NCBI GenBank assembly: GCA_048772705.1
Contig: JBLWGC010000041.1
Coordinates: 62,001-126,000, forward strand
DNA length: 64,000 bases
Reading direction: 5' to 3'
Source of the DNA: Leidyana gryllorum EB-2025a
Lineage: Eukaryota; Apicomplexa
The first letter of the stretch is position 1, and every line of letters starts with the position of its first letter. The position numbers and the translations under genes were made by a program. The notes below the pieces were generated by a model, which was given only the letters and a program-made list of their open reading frames with translations, made no database searches and was not told the origin of the DNA. Positions 46,381 through 58,150 of this stretch are shown piece after piece.

Positions 46381-49300
46381 GTGTGCGCCCAAACCCATAC
46401 CCTCACCCTCTCAGGAGACCCAGCTACTTTTCTACACCACTCTCGGTTTCCATGTTTAGACTCCAAAATAAACCTCCCTTTTACACCCCAGCACGCCCTA
46501 CAGGGCCGCTGGATTAGTCAGCCACGGTACACTCGACCGTCCTCCACTACCACCACCTCAGACAAACAGCAAACCACAACATTATGGGCCCCTCTCCAGA
46601 ACTTGGCCACCTCCACATCCATACCCCTTGAGCCCTCCTTAGGAGTGGCAATCGTCTCCGATCAGTATGATCAAGGATGCCCCGCCTGCCCTGGCCGCCA
46701 TATAACGGCTGCGATCTTTGTGCCCCCTCATCTTGCCCCCCACCGATATAGATATGGTATAACCATTCTCGGACTGTCTGACGGCACCCTGGTCGGCCTC
46801 ATCTGCGGAGAACCTTCACATGGGATCTCGGAGACCTTTGTCTCCTCAGCACCACACACGTGTGCTATCACTCAACTTCAAGTCGTTGCATCCGATAGAC
46901 GAGAATTAGCTTCCACGTCTCCTTATCTTGTGATAGCTTTCCAACCTGAATCGGGAAGTTTCACCTTTTGGAGTCTGGATGACGGCCGCTGTGTCTTGTG
47001 GGCACACCAGATTCTACCCTACACTGTGGATCTGTTCGCATCCTTTCTATCACCCTTCCTTCCGTCTGACGATACATGCCCATACCAAGGAAGATTTCTG
47101 GCTGTTGCTGGAGGACCTCAAGTGCATGTGATTGACTGGAGCTCGAGAACCATCGCTGCCTGGTTACGATGGGATACTCATGTCATGGGGACGAAAAAAC
47201 TCAGCCGGCGCAAAGCGTCCCAGTTCGTTGTTACTTCAATCGTGTCTGCGCTTCATGGAGAACAAGCCCTGGTTGTCGTGTTACTAAGGCATCAGGAGGT
47301 CTGTCTATGGGACGTCACAACTCAGCTGGATCGTCGCCGAGCCGAGACTGAAGTGCTGGGTGCATCACAAGCCCCTCCTGCCGTTATACCCGCTGCCAAG
47401 GATGGTCTAGATCCACTGGAAGTATATCCCACTGCGCGATGGAAGGCTGAGGACTTGCCAGGTTCCGAGGGAATCAGCCATACGTTCTCTGTCTTTGCGC
47501 GCCGATTGTCTCATCCGTTCGAGCAGCCTGTGAAGGGTCCGCTTCTGGCAGTAGAGTTGTGCTTACCGCATCTGTGTGTTCTCCACAGCAACGGTGTAGC
47601 CATTCTGGCATTCGATGGTGTTTCGCTTAAGCTTCGTCATAATGTGCTGGTTGAGAATGGGCCAGGCAAGGCTCCCCAGATGGTTCGCAGTCGAGCACAG
47701 GAGGTTTTAGTGAGGTGCTCGAGCGGGCGAAGAGTGTCTTACATTGATGTGTCGGGTGTGGTGACGAATGTGGAGTTGCACTCGAAGCTACCTGCACTGC
47801 ACCGGCCACTATGCGTTATCCCCCGCGAGCCACAAGAGGATGCAATGTCTCATTCTCCCGAGATGAGGCGGTCGACGAGCTTGTTGGCCGACATTACCAG
47901 TCGCGTAGTTAAACAACATAGTCTGCACAGTCCTCCACATCCGATGGGTGCAAAGCGGACGCGACTTGATATGATCACGTGTGACGACTCAGGTCGCCGC
48001 GTACAATGGATATCACTGGAGCAAGAACGATCGCCGCGGTCATTCGGTCCGCCGGCAATCTTATTTCAACCACGAGAAGCCTCGCGTATATACTCGTATC
48101 CCCTGGGGAAATGGCGAGTGCGGGACGGAGCACTGGTTTCACCCCCACGCCCACCTGTGATTGAGGATTTGTTCATGAAACACCAACACTCGGAGAGCGG
48201 TGGGAAGCGCAAGAACAGGATACGATCCGTGATGGCCCCAATTGACGTTGATGGGAGGATTCAAGTAGCGTACTGGACTCCTCACCGATTGATTGTGTGG
48301 GGGTGGGCTCCAACCGTTCTGTACGACGGCGGGCTCAATCCCCCATCGTCTCCGGATGATGACCATATCAGTCCCGAGAGAAAAGTGGTTCCAGCATCCC
48401 AAACCTCAGTGATGCACCTGTCTGCTCCGCCAGACGGCACGAAGAACTCGTCTGATGCGGTCTCCTCGTCCCCTGCGAACTCGATGGGGCACAAGGAAGA
48501 GAATGACGCGTCTGAGCGAGGGAAGACCGATGTTGTGTTTATTGGAAGAGACCAGAACGCCCGTCGCAGAGCGTGTCGGCAGACGGTCGACTTTGATCCC
48601 AGTGACTCACCCCCACCAAAGCCTCCGGAGCCGAGTGTGAAGATTGTAATGAATCGGATGAATGGAAGTCAGCGGGATTCTCTGCCGAATTTGAATACTG
48701 AGACCACACTTAGTTCCGACAATAACGGGGACAGACGGCGTTCCGGAGTCATATTCACTAAGCAACTCTACCCGGTGAATTCCAGTATGTTGGAGAGATT
48801 GAAGCCGGGCAGAAGTAAGAAGTGGAGATCATTTGGAAGAATAGTCGAACGAGGGTTGGACACTGAACTCTCAATTGTGCATTGGGCAACAACAGATCTG
48901 ATTGTATGTGGCACCACGCGAGGTTCCTTGTTGTTTTTACGCCCCTCGGATGGTTCACTGTTGGGATACAAGACTGGTGTGACTCCTGACAAGATTTGTT
49001 CTATCACATCCTGCTGCGTTCTGTTGCCTGTTGAGAATTCTTCGACTCCGACTTCAAGTTTGACTGTGGATGCGAGTAAGATTTTAGTGGTGGACGAGGC
49101 AGGCTTTCAAGCTTTGGTATGCTTTGTTCCTAATGATGTGGGTCGCGCTGCAGAGAGAAGGAGATCGAGTCCTTCGAGGGAGAATGCTCTATCTGATGTG
49201 GACGACGGAGACGCCGCCAACTCGTGTGATTCCGTTTCGGATGATGATGACTGTTCAACAGCCGATATGAGTGACGACCAATTTACTCTATCGGAACCGT

Positions 49301-52300
49301 TTGTATATATAGGGTGTCCCGGGGGTGCCTATGAGCCCAACACAGCCGGAGAAGCGGCGGCTGCGCTTGAAATCAGCGAAGGGTCGAGAGCTCTGAAGGT
49401 GGGCAGTGTCGAGATGACTCTCGGGAGACTCAAGGCGCCCAAACATCGTCAAAAGATGCTGCACCATGTCGCTGTGTTTCCATTGGAAACGTTACCGGTG
49501 AAGGATCGACACTCGCCACATGGGGTTGTATGGACGCCTCGATGGAGCAAATTGAGTGTGATTGATCATGAGGGCAATATCGCGTCCTATGGTCTTCCGA
49601 GTGGATCTGTAGAGAGGACGCAGTCTGCGGCGTCCTTATCTCTCCTACGGAAGAGATGGGCGGCACAATCATACACTCTTAACCGCAGTCGAGATTGGAT
49701 CGGAACGTTCAATGAAGTCGGTCTCGACTGGCCCACCCTTCACGTGTCTTTTGCGGAAGTCGGTAGGCCACAGGAGTACTGTCACGCTCTCAACTCGGCG
49801 TCGGCAATCACTGGATGCGGTCACGTCTTGGGTAACTGGAGATTGCTGGGGTCATCAGGCGACTGGATTTTGCATCCAGCCTATATGAAGCTGATGACTC
49901 CGGATCAGCCACTTCGCCTGAGTCTCGAGACGAGCAAACAGGTGGCGGCCGCGTTGTCGCTGGCCTTTCCGTGGGGTGCATTACATCACCAAGAGACACT
50001 GGGTGTGGTCAGTTTGGACGATGAGCGTGACACAGTGCGAGAGGTGTTGGCTGACAGTGCTGTTCTGAAACACCTGCCTCTCATGCTGGCCACTCTGGGC
50101 GCGGGGTACTCGATGGCCCTCAATCCCTTACAGACCTCTCATGGCCAATTTGGAGGGCCCGGACTGTATGGGACTTGTCTCCAATCTATGAGTGCGGATT
50201 CGGTGTACGCGCTACAAGCTCTCCCTCTGATGGCCAAGAAGCCCACTGACAATGATAAGATTATGATCGAGTTGGGCAAAAAGGTCCGTCAAAGTTTGAT
50301 GAGACACCTCTTTCACAAGATGCGCGACTTCCAGTCCCAGTTGGCCAATCCACTGTTCCTGGCAGCCACCCTGTGTGGCCACGGTCTCTCTCTGGGGGTA
50401 CGGGAGACCGCTCATTACTACTTGAGACATTTAGCGTTGCGTATGATGCGCCCGTTGAAACAGGCCACCTCCTCGTACGACTGCTCTTTGGAGCTGACGA
50501 GTCTTTACTCCGCCTTAACTTTAGTCATCCGGATGGTACAGCTATGTGCTCAAGCGAGCCCGGAAGATGACCTCCACTTGGGCTCGAGACAAAGCCGAGC
50601 GTCAACCGAAACCCTCCGGCGGGACTCAGATCCACCGTCTGTCACTACCCGAAGCCCGGCCGCTTTTGGTCAAGGCAGTGTCGACCCCAAACGTCGGGAT
50701 AAGAAGGCGATCACTCGACTTCCGAACGGTCAGCGCCCGTTGCCCACGACAGCGGACAATCTTAGAGCACCGATTAATGCGGCAACCACGACTGAGCGAT
50801 ACTTCCCTCCATTGTCAGAACCCCATACGACAAAGGCAGTGTGCGCCGTCAAGGCTCAGGATCTTATATGTACTCCCACGGTAAGACAACGTGTGTTGTG
50901 TGAGCGATTTTACACTCTCCATCGATCGGCAGATGTCGCCTTGGGAAGTGGGTCTGGTGGTATTCTGGGCTATGATGGTCGCATGGAGAAGCGATGCCAG
51001 TGTTCGATTAGACAACACGCGGCCCGGTATCAACGACAATCCCGTTGGCTTGGAGGAGGTACACTTAGCACATTACAAAGTATTGAAGAGGATAGTTGAG
51101 GGAATGTTAGAGGAGCACGAGACGCTGGCTGCTGAATGTCTCGTTCGTGCACTCAGCCATCCCCTTTCGATTTGTCGCGATTCCATTGGCTTGACGGGCG
51201 ATCTTGCCTTGGCACATCGCCACTCCTCCCGCAAGTCCACCAATATGCCCCCCACAATGACTCGACATACCGACACGGTCGCTCAGCAGCTCGGATTGGA
51301 GAAGCGAATGAGAGTTTTGGGTATTCGGCGCGCCGAAGTCCAGGCTGTGAGCCGTGATGGGGTTCTGGGTGCCAAAGTGTTGCTCATGATGGAGTTTTTT
51401 ACTGCTCATCCACTCCACTGGCGTGGATTACTATTGACTCACTCCGCGTGGCTGTCTTTGGGACGGCCGACGACGCAATTCACGCGAACGGTTTGCGCGC
51501 TGGAGGAGTCTTTGAGCGGCCATCAAACCAATGCGGGTACAGATCAACCAACACCCGCCTTGCGGCATCAAGACAGTCTGTCTGGAGTCATCAGCACTAT
51601 GCGTGACCGGAATATAAGAGAGCTGAGCAGTGCGATTCTCGGCATTGTTACGTCCTATGCCACAGAGACTTCCTTCTCGAGCTTCTGTGCTAATGTATTC
51701 TACCAATGGTTGATCTTGGATCCAAAACATACCCTGGCGGCGATTGCCAAAGCCATCGAGTGAGTCGTTGAGAAAAAAATCGAGGATCACTCTCATTCAA
51801 TGTGACCCGCGCAGCATTCACGATATACCGGTTACAATGCCTCTCGCTGCTCTGCGAGCTATGGGGCATATGGTGACAAAGTAAGTGTGTGTCTTGGGAG
51901 CACCGAACGTCATTCTGCTGCAATGATCAGTGACCCTCAACTGGGATATCGGTTCGCCAGACTTATGATTGAGTTGGTGGTGTTGAGATTAGTCGATCCA
52001 ACTGTGATACGTTTGAAGTAAGTGTCGCCCCTCAAGTCCCATAATTGTGCTCAGGCGAGAAAGCGTACGGGGAGTGACAGGTTTCGTTTACGAACTCATT
52101 CGAGCGGTTCCGGCAGTGGCATTGCATCGAGAGACCCAACGATTAGCGGTCGGATGCTCCCACGCTATATATGTATATCAGTTGAAGACAGCAATGCTAT
52201 TCAGGAACTTCACCAGTCTCAGAGGAAAAGTCCGAGCGGTGGCCTTCGTGGAAGATGGGACAAAGCTGTTGTCCTTCACGCCTACGGAGGCTCACGTCAA

Positions 52301-52618
52301 AGTGTGGCCTTTAGATCGGCAGACGAGTGGAACATCCGTCCTGTCGACCTTTGGAGGCGCAATGGGATTCAATAGGAAAGGAACTCCCCGCACACTCCTC
52401 TTGATCCCCAGGCCACAAGTGCGACCAGAAGATGATCTCGATACAGTCGCTCGGTTCTCAATCACTCGTGCAGCAACTGGCGATTGGATGTTAACAGAGT
52501 AAGTGAGGGAGGAGACATGTGTTTGAATGATTATGGTGTGTGTGTGTGGTGTGTGTGGTGTGTGGTATTCGGTTGCGCCGTCAGGGGCTTCACGATTATA
52601 TATTTGTTGTTGATTTGA
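46381..52618 (+). CDS. WDR7/rabconnectin-3 beta-like protein
   Basis: V-ATPase regulator of endosomal membranes in other eukaryotes. Exon 1 (46381-50880) carries degenerate WD repeats (TLWAPLQNLATSTSIPLEPSLG, ITILGLSDGTLVGLICG, FTFWSLDDGRCVLW) and long acidic/Ser disordered inserts. Exons 50933-51759, 51815-51880, 51931-52017 and 52055-52498 follow; the last gives YELIRAVPAVALHRETQRLAVGCSHAIYVYQLKTA and VRAVAFVEDGTKLLSFTPTEAHVKVWPLD, matching the WDR7 C-terminal WD repeats. A final small exon (52585-52618) restores a DG-type ending (EGFTIIYLLLI). No in-frame ATG exists near the 5' end; the coding frame opens at about 46381 and the WDR7-like part begins at about 46590, so the true start is unknown. 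Confidence 0.8.
52534..52566 (+). repeat. GT-rich tract in last WDR7 intron
   Basis: Run of GGTGTGTGTG/GTGTGTGG units inside the final intron (52499-52584). Confidence 0.6.
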
Positions 52619-52767
52619 TCTACTTATATATGGTTTGTGGGCTCTTTGAAGGTGTACTGTCTGTCCCTCAGTCATCAGTACGAGCAAGTGTGGCGTTTGT
52701 CAAATGCTGCTGTGAACGGCGGGCGGTAGAAAAAGTATATATCAGCACAAAAACGACAACAGATCAA

Positions 52768-53628
52768 TCAGCAGCATCCACCAGACTGTTTCTTGTGTTG
52801 CGTCGGTTGAACAGACGGCGCAACAGATTGGTGATTTGAAGATCTGTTGTTATGCTTAGTGGAACTCCTGGCCTGGCTCGGCTGATCATGAACCGAACCG
52901 CCAACAGCAGCAGCATTGGACGAGGGAGGGACGGGAACCGCCAAAGAATTAGATGGAGCCACTGAGGGCGGTATTGAAGTATAGCGCGCCAAGGGGGAGC
53001 CATACGCACTTAAAGTAGGGGGATATACGGGTTGCGATGTCATGGTCGATGGCGGTACAGACGGTGGCCTGCTCATCAGTAAACCGCCTTGCGCCGGCAT
53101 ATCACGGAAGGACATGTTAGCCAGTGTAGGTTTCGGAGCTGGGAGACTTTGACTCATCACTGCGGCCGACGCGGGGATGCTCGCTGTAGAGACAAACGAA
53201 ACCGGCACAGACTGAGAGATCTTCCTTTCAATTGGCGGACGCGAGTTGATAATAGTTCCGGGTGGCGGAGCAGCTGCTGACGGCTTAGGGGTGGGCTCCA
53301 TCGTGCGAGCCGTAGACGGCACGTCTGGCGATGGAGCTCCAATCAAACCCCTACGCGCCAACGATGCGAGACTTTCGCCAGCAGGGATCACTGTTCCCAC
53401 CATCTCCGTGGATCGAGGCCCCACAGCAACGGCAGTCTTGCTCTGTGGCTCATATGTGCTCCCGAAATGGGCCGTCGCGGCAGAGTTAAACATCGGGTTT
53501 GGCGCGGGGGCGGTTGTATTGGCAGTTAAAGGGGCAAGTCGATTCATCACAGTAGTCGAACTTGAGGGCGGAGGGGCTAATGGGGACCGTTTACTCGTGT
53601 CAACCAGAGTTGAACGACTGTAATTCAT
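52768..53628 (-). CDS. Disordered Pro/Ser-rich protein ending in GGCC
   Basis: Intronless, 286 residues from the ATG at 53628 (MNYSRSTLVDTSKRS). No globular domain: runs of Pro, Ser, Ala and Thr throughout (PPPSSSTTVMNRLAPL, RPPSVPPSTMTSQPVYPP). The C-terminus KKQSGGCC is the form used by Rab GTPases for double geranylgeranylation, with a basic lead-in. A membrane-anchored disordered scaffold is therefore plausible (inference). Divergent from AHSA1 with a 16-bp spacer. Confidence 0.6.
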   Translation of the reverse strand: MNYSRSTLVDTSKRSPLAPPPSSSTTVMNRLAPLTANTTAPAPNPMFNSAATAHFGSTYEPQSKTAVAVGPRSTEMVGTVIPAGESLASLARRGLIGAPSPDVPSTARTMEPTPKPSAAAPPPGTIINSRPPIERKISQSVPVSFVSTASIPASAAVMSQSLPAPKPTLANMSFRDMPAQGGLLMSRPPSVPPSTMTSQPVYPPTLSAYGSPLARYTSIPPSVAPSNSLAVPVPPSSNAAAVGGSVHDQPSQARSSTKHNNRSSNHQSVAPSVQPTQHKKQSGGCC

Positions 53629-53644
53629 ACAGAAAATTTCCCAA
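53629..53644. promoter_or_regulatory. 16-bp spacer between divergent start codons
   Basis: The shortest head-to-head gap in the window (acagaaaatttcccaa). It separates the GGCC protein and the AHSA1-domain gene. Confidence 0.5.
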
Positions 53645-54234
53645 ATGGACCCAGTCTCGAAGGCTATCTTCAATGTACCTCCGCGTATAGTCTACCAGGC
53701 TCTCGCCACCACCGATGGGTGGTATAGACTTTCCCTCGGAGCCCACACCGATTTTGTAAGTGCATAATATCGCCCTTTCGTCTCATTTTGCAGCCCAAAA
53801 GGTTCCCGTTGTGGGCAACGCCTACTCTGTCTTGGATGGTATGCTCACGGGCAGAATCATAGAGCTCCGTCCCGAGAAACTCGTCCACTTGAGCTTGAAA
53901 TTGTAAGTCTGCCCCTCGCGCCTACTAATTCATGTTTCACAATCTTCACGCAGAGCGGATTGGCCAGCGGATGCCACCCCATCTGACGTGCGCATCAAAC
54001 TCGGCGAAGAGGGTCGAGCCGACTCCACTCGCATCGAAGTGGCACAAACACCAATCTACACTCGCCCGGGCGAGACCGAAGGTGTCGGTAAGGCTTCAGT
54101 TCACGCACACACGTGTGTCAATAACCAATGACTGCATCACAGCCACTAAACGCATGGCCACAATGTGGGAAACCATCTGGGATCGATTAGACAAAGTTTT
54201 TGGCTACGGACGGGAGCGTCTGGAGGATGATTGA
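53645..54234 (+). CDS. AHSA1 (Hsp90 ATPase activator) C-domain protein
   Basis: Four exons (53645-53755, 53802-53902, 53954-54087, 54143-54234) give 145 residues with every junction in frame. SRPBCC/START-like fold of the Aha1 C-terminal domain: VPPRIVYQALATTDGWYRLSLG, VVGNAYSVLDGMLTGRIIELRPEKLVHLSLKL, ADWPADATPSDVRIKLGEEG, RIEVAQTPIYTRPGETEG, MATMWETIWDRLDKVFGYG. The N-terminal Aha1 domain (AHA1_N) is absent, so it is a stand-alone C-domain form. Acceptor of exon 2 must be AAAAG rather than the CAG eight bases upstream, because only this keeps the frame. Intron 3 has ACACACGTGTGT (54107-54118). Confidence 0.88.
54107..54118. repeat. 12-bp palindrome in AHSA1 intron
   Basis: ACACACGTGTGT, perfect inverted symmetry. 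Confidence 0.6.
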
Positions 54235-54473
54235 GTGATCTAAAGAACTAACCTAAAGGATGACACTGTTTATACTAAAGCTCTGCCTGCCCATCACTCG
54301 CATCTCGATTTAAAAGAAAAACCATCAGGAAAGACACTCCTACTAGTCTTCAAGACACACAAGGAGAGACACCAGCCACCCTCCTGTCGCTGTTGGAGTT
54401 GATTGGCGAGGAGACATGGCAAGAGCAAAAAAAAGGAGAAGCTGCAGAAAAAGTCCACCCTAAAACACGAACC

Positions 54474-56045
54474 CTAACAGGGGATGCAATAATGCTTTGG
54501 ATGCCGCCTCCGGGTGGTGGGTGAGTTCTGCACTTTATAAGCTGGCGGATGCACAAGATAGCCACTGACAGAGTTTAGCTCCAAGTCGTTAGGTATTCTC
54601 ATCAATCTCCCATGCCGACCCACCACTGTTGGGACAGGACCGCCCATTGCATTGTGCTCCTCTGCATAGTCATATGGGGGTGGGATCTGGCTTAACACAA
54701 TGTCTCTTAAGGACACTTCGTCATCAGCAAATAGATCGTAGTATTGCGCAGGAGCTGTAGCGCTCCCCAGAGGTAGATCGGGATCTGCTGGAACCACCAA
54801 TACTGGAGGCTGCCGTTGCACCGACACAGCGCGATTGTAAGACGTCCGCGGCACGTGCAGAGATGGCCGCTGCACTGCTTGCCGTGGAGCAGCATGAAGC
54901 ACTTGAGGGGGCGGGGGGGAAGGGGAGGTAGTAGCTACTGCCCCGACCTTCTCCAAGCTTTTCGGGTTATGAGCTAAAGCAGCCAGCAAAGGATTTGGGG
55001 TGAACGCGGGAACCGACTCTTTCGCCACAGTGTGCCCTTCGGCGGCAGGCAGCTCGTTGTTAACTGCTGCAGAGGACTGCTGGACGACAGGCCGGGCTAT
55101 CGTTGTCGGGAGTCGAGAGGCGGGGGATACTGGAGGGGACGCCACAAACTCGGGCGCTCCTCTCATCACATACTTAGGAGCTGGAGTCAGCTTGGACATC
55201 GACGCCGGTGAATTAGCAGAAGGCCATTGGGTCTGCACCGAAGGTTTGGTCACCTGCGTCTGCTGCTGCAGCGGAGATGGAAGCACGTTGTTCGATGTTG
55301 CGCGATATGTTGTTGGAGCAATAACTGTTGTAGATGGGGGAGTCGTCAATGTCACGCTCCTTCCCAACTGAGATACAGTCGGACTCGACGAATGATGGAG
55401 TAAAGGGGAAATTTGGCGGCTTTCCACACTGGTAGCTATCAAATTGACACCGATAGTTGGTTCTGCAGATAATTGAGCAGGAACAGTTACTTCACCAAGA
55501 AGTGAGGCCATAGAGGGCCGAGGAGTGGAAGCTCGCATCAGCAATTCACTCTCTCTCAAAGAGGAAGACACTCTCGTCATCGAGAAGGGAGTAGGGGGGG
55601 AGAAAGGGGCAGATCCTTCCTTGCTGTTGTGTGCCCCTGATCGAGACCCATCACGGAATACCGTAGAAGGCCTCGACCCTGAACGAGATCGTGTGGCAGC
55701 GAGTGCTGTTCGTGTGTCTGTTGTGGTTGGAGTTTTCGGGTCGCTACTCAATCCATTCTGAGAAGACGACCGGTGTTTCAATTGAGCTTTGGCAGTACTA
55801 GCGGTAGTGTCGGCCAAGGAACGAAATCGGGAGGTTCCGAATTTAGCCGTCGACCGTGACGTTGCCGCGGCTTGAGAGGGTGGGACTCGCGACAAATCGA
55901 GTTCATTCATACTCGCTCTTGGTTGTGTCATCCGCACACCCCCACTCGGGGTGCTCTGATATCTTGTTGCTCCCATCGAAGGCTTTTGCTGACTGGAGTA
56001 CTTCAAGGCCTGGGCGACCCGCCTCCCTTTGAGGTAGTCTGCCAT
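54474..56045 (-). CDS. Large disordered Ser/Thr/Pro-rich protein ending in YCIPC
   Basis: Intronless, 523 residues from the ATG at 56045 (MADYLKGRRVAQALKY). Low-complexity nearly throughout, with repeated Ser/Thr/Pro/Ala blocks (STPRPSMASLLGE, SPSPPPPQVLHAAP). The C-terminal third is more ordered: YYDLFADDEVSLRDIVLSQIPPPYDYAEEHNAMGG and RHGRLMRIPNDLELNSVSGYLVHPPAYK. It ends KHYCIPC, a CaaX-like box with Cys at both ends. Similar in style to the GGCC protein two genes away, so perhaps paralogues. Family unknown; likely membrane-attached cytoskeletal or pellicle-type protein (inference). Confidence 0.6.
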   Translation of the reverse strand: MADYLKGRRVAQALKYSSQQKPSMGATRYQSTPSGGVRMTQPRASMNELDLSRVPPSQAAATSRSTAKFGTSRFRSLADTTASTAKAQLKHRSSSQNGLSSDPKTPTTTDTRTALAATRSRSGSRPSTVFRDGSRSGAHNSKEGSAPFSPPTPFSMTRVSSSLRESELLMRASTPRPSMASLLGEVTVPAQLSAEPTIGVNLIATSVESRQISPLLHHSSSPTVSQLGRSVTLTTPPSTTVIAPTTYRATSNNVLPSPLQQQTQVTKPSVQTQWPSANSPASMSKLTPAPKYVMRGAPEFVASPPVSPASRLPTTIARPVVQQSSAAVNNELPAAEGHTVAKESVPAFTPNPLLAALAHNPKSLEKVGAVATTSPSPPPPQVLHAAPRQAVQRPSLHVPRTSYNRAVSVQRQPPVLVVPADPDLPLGSATAPAQYYDLFADDEVSLRDIVLSQIPPPYDYAEEHNAMGGPVPTVVGRHGRLMRIPNDLELNSVSGYLVHPPAYKVQNSPTTRRRHPKHYCIPC

Positions 56046-56114
56046 CCACCACTCAAGAGCCACCAATCGCAATCACAAAATCGAGGTGTTAATCCAAAAA
56101 ATCGACATCCACAC

Positions 56115-56837
56115 CTAGGTCAAGGGGATCTTGACCATTTTATCACGGTCCTCCTCGACTCCTTGGAGTGCAAAGTGTTCATAAATATTGATCCATTCAT
56201 CTCCGACTAACTCTGGTCTGCACAACGCGATCAATGGGTGAATTGATGAGACCTTTACTCACTCAAATCCGTGCAGGTTCACTTGACCCTTGTGACTTTT
56301 CTCCCACTCTTTCTCTCTCTTGTCTAATCGCTGGGAAATGATGGGCAAACCCACGGCACTTCCAGTCCGTAACTTGAGGGACAACGTGGGCCGTGGCGGA
56401 TGATTCCCGTACAGCACCGCAGCCGCGGCGTACTGCTTCAAAGCGGTCGCCACTGCTTCCGCCCCCGCTTCCCCAATGTCTCGCCGCGCGGACCTTACAA
56501 ACCCCTCGTTTCGAAAGGCTTGATCAGCGGTCCCGTCTTTGGTACGGACCACCTGGATGTATTCTACAGTCAATCGATCTATGCTGGAGAGAGGGAGAAA
56601 GAGAACGTACTGCTAGCTTTGTCTTCCGTGTCAGAAAAGTCCTGGAAAGCTGCTTCAGCAGAAAGTGCGCCAACTACCTACCGGCACTTCGAGATCGTAA
56701 TGAATATTCACATAAGGGTGGCCAGGGTCATAGTCGTCTTTGCCGTAAACTGGTTCTCCCAACAATCCTACATTTGGTTTGAAAGCTTGCATCGAAGCAA
56801 CTGGAAAGTTCTCATTGCCAGCTCTGTAGGGGTTCAT
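56115..56837 (-). CDS. Conserved-looking protein of unknown family
   Basis: Start ATG 56837 (MNPYRAGNENFPVASMQAF). Three exons. Exon 1 ends HPYVNIHYDLEV; after an intron of about 90 nt exon 2 starts IDRLTVEYIQVVRTKDGTADQAFRNEGFVRSARR and continues ALKQYAAAAVLYG and LSLKLRTGSAVGLPIISQRLDKREKEWE. After a 45-nt intron, exon 3 gives PELVGDEWINIYEHFALQGVEEDRDKMVKIPLT. No signal peptide or TM. No motif I can assign. Divergent from the BSD gene. Confidence 0.6.
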
Positions 56838-56924
56838 CTAATGTTCCTTTTGTGCGGTGAAGTCTTTCCAACCACTCACTGCGAAGGCTGTAGATATTAG
56901 AACCACAACCTGATTTAGTGGCAT

Positions 56925-58090
56925 ATGCAAAGTCTTTTGAAGTCCTTCGTGGAAAGTATAAAGCCAGTAGTTGAGGGTGCTGGCTCGGCTGTGGTGGCGA
57001 GTGGCTCCAACGATGATTCTGGAGCTGTAGCAAGCTGTACTCTTGACGGAATTGACTATACAACTGTCCCGTCTCCCGAAAACGGAGAACCGGTAGGCAC
57101 CAAACGTGTGTGCTGTGCGAACTACTTACTCCCTTCCAGATATGGCCCGCCTTGGATGCCACTAAGCTGCAGGAAAGCTGGGAAAGTATCAAACAAAGCG
57201 TTTCGAACTCAGAGGCAGCTCAGCAGCACTTCAAACAGGCTGGCGAATTCGTAACTAAAGGATGGAGTATGGCAACTGAGTCTGTCAAGGCAACCGCAAA
57301 GGTCGTACTGGATGACGTTCAGGCTTTACGGACTGTCACGCAAATGGATGCTGAGATGCCGAAGGCGACTACTCTACCTCTGCCAGCGCCTCCGCCTGGC
57401 CATCCGTTTGCTACCCTTCCGTGGGAAGATGTAGAAGTCAAATATAAAGGAGAGCCTTGGTTGGACATTGCGGAGCCTCAGGAGTTACGGCAGGGTATCA
57501 AACGAATTCTTCGAGCGGTTGCGCAGGATGAGAGTTTGTTCGACTTCCCACCACCCCCGAGCGAATATCACTTCGAGTTTGACCCTTGGAGACAAGCCTT
57601 TGCAGCTGCTATGATTGTTATCGATCAGGAACTGGCAAGGCTCAGGTACGAGATGGTCCCCAAGCGTTTGAGAGAAGAGGACTTCTGGTTGATGTATTTC
57701 TATCGAGTTGAAACGGAGGCGATCCCCTCCATCCCGAAGAAAATTGTTGGCCAGCTGGCCGAATTGCGGGCGGGAGCGGAAAGCTCAGTTGCGGCCGACG
57801 AGAGGGACGAGCGCGCCAACAAACGCATCCACGAAATGAAGAAGAAAATACAACAGGATAACGGAGGGAATGAGTCGATGGCTGCATCGCAGGGCTCGCT
57901 TCTGGACATCATTGGACGCGTGGTAGGCGGTGATGTTGCATCACCAGAAGGCGCAATTCCTGTTGTGGAGTTGACCAGTCCTCAGCGCGGTGGAGTAGAG
58001 GTCGCGGAAGACCCCACGCCAACACCCGAGCATCGCATCGGAGACGAGGAGCTGGAGGAATTCGAGGAGATGCTCGCTAAAGGGGTCTAG
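56925..58090 (+). CDS. BSD-domain protein
   Basis: Two exons (56925-57092 and 57140-58090), 372 residues. Family SYAP1/BSD-type; roles in trafficking or signalling are known in others, here unassigned. N-terminal part (MQSLLKSFVESIKPV) and helical segment TKLQESWESIKQS, AGEFVTKGWSMATESVKATAK. The BSD domain follows: FDPWRQAFAAAMIVIDQELARLRYEMVPKRLREEDFWLMYFYRVE with the Phe-Trp pair typical of this fold. The C-terminus has basic and acidic stretches (DEELEEFEEMLAKGV). The 47-nt intron contains CAAACGTGTGTGCTG, identical to a piece in a TFIIB intron. Confidence 0.9.
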
Positions 58091-58150
58091 TTCATGTTCG
58101 TGTACCGACCAATCTGTGGGAACTCCCAGGTAGATTCGAAAGTTATCCTC

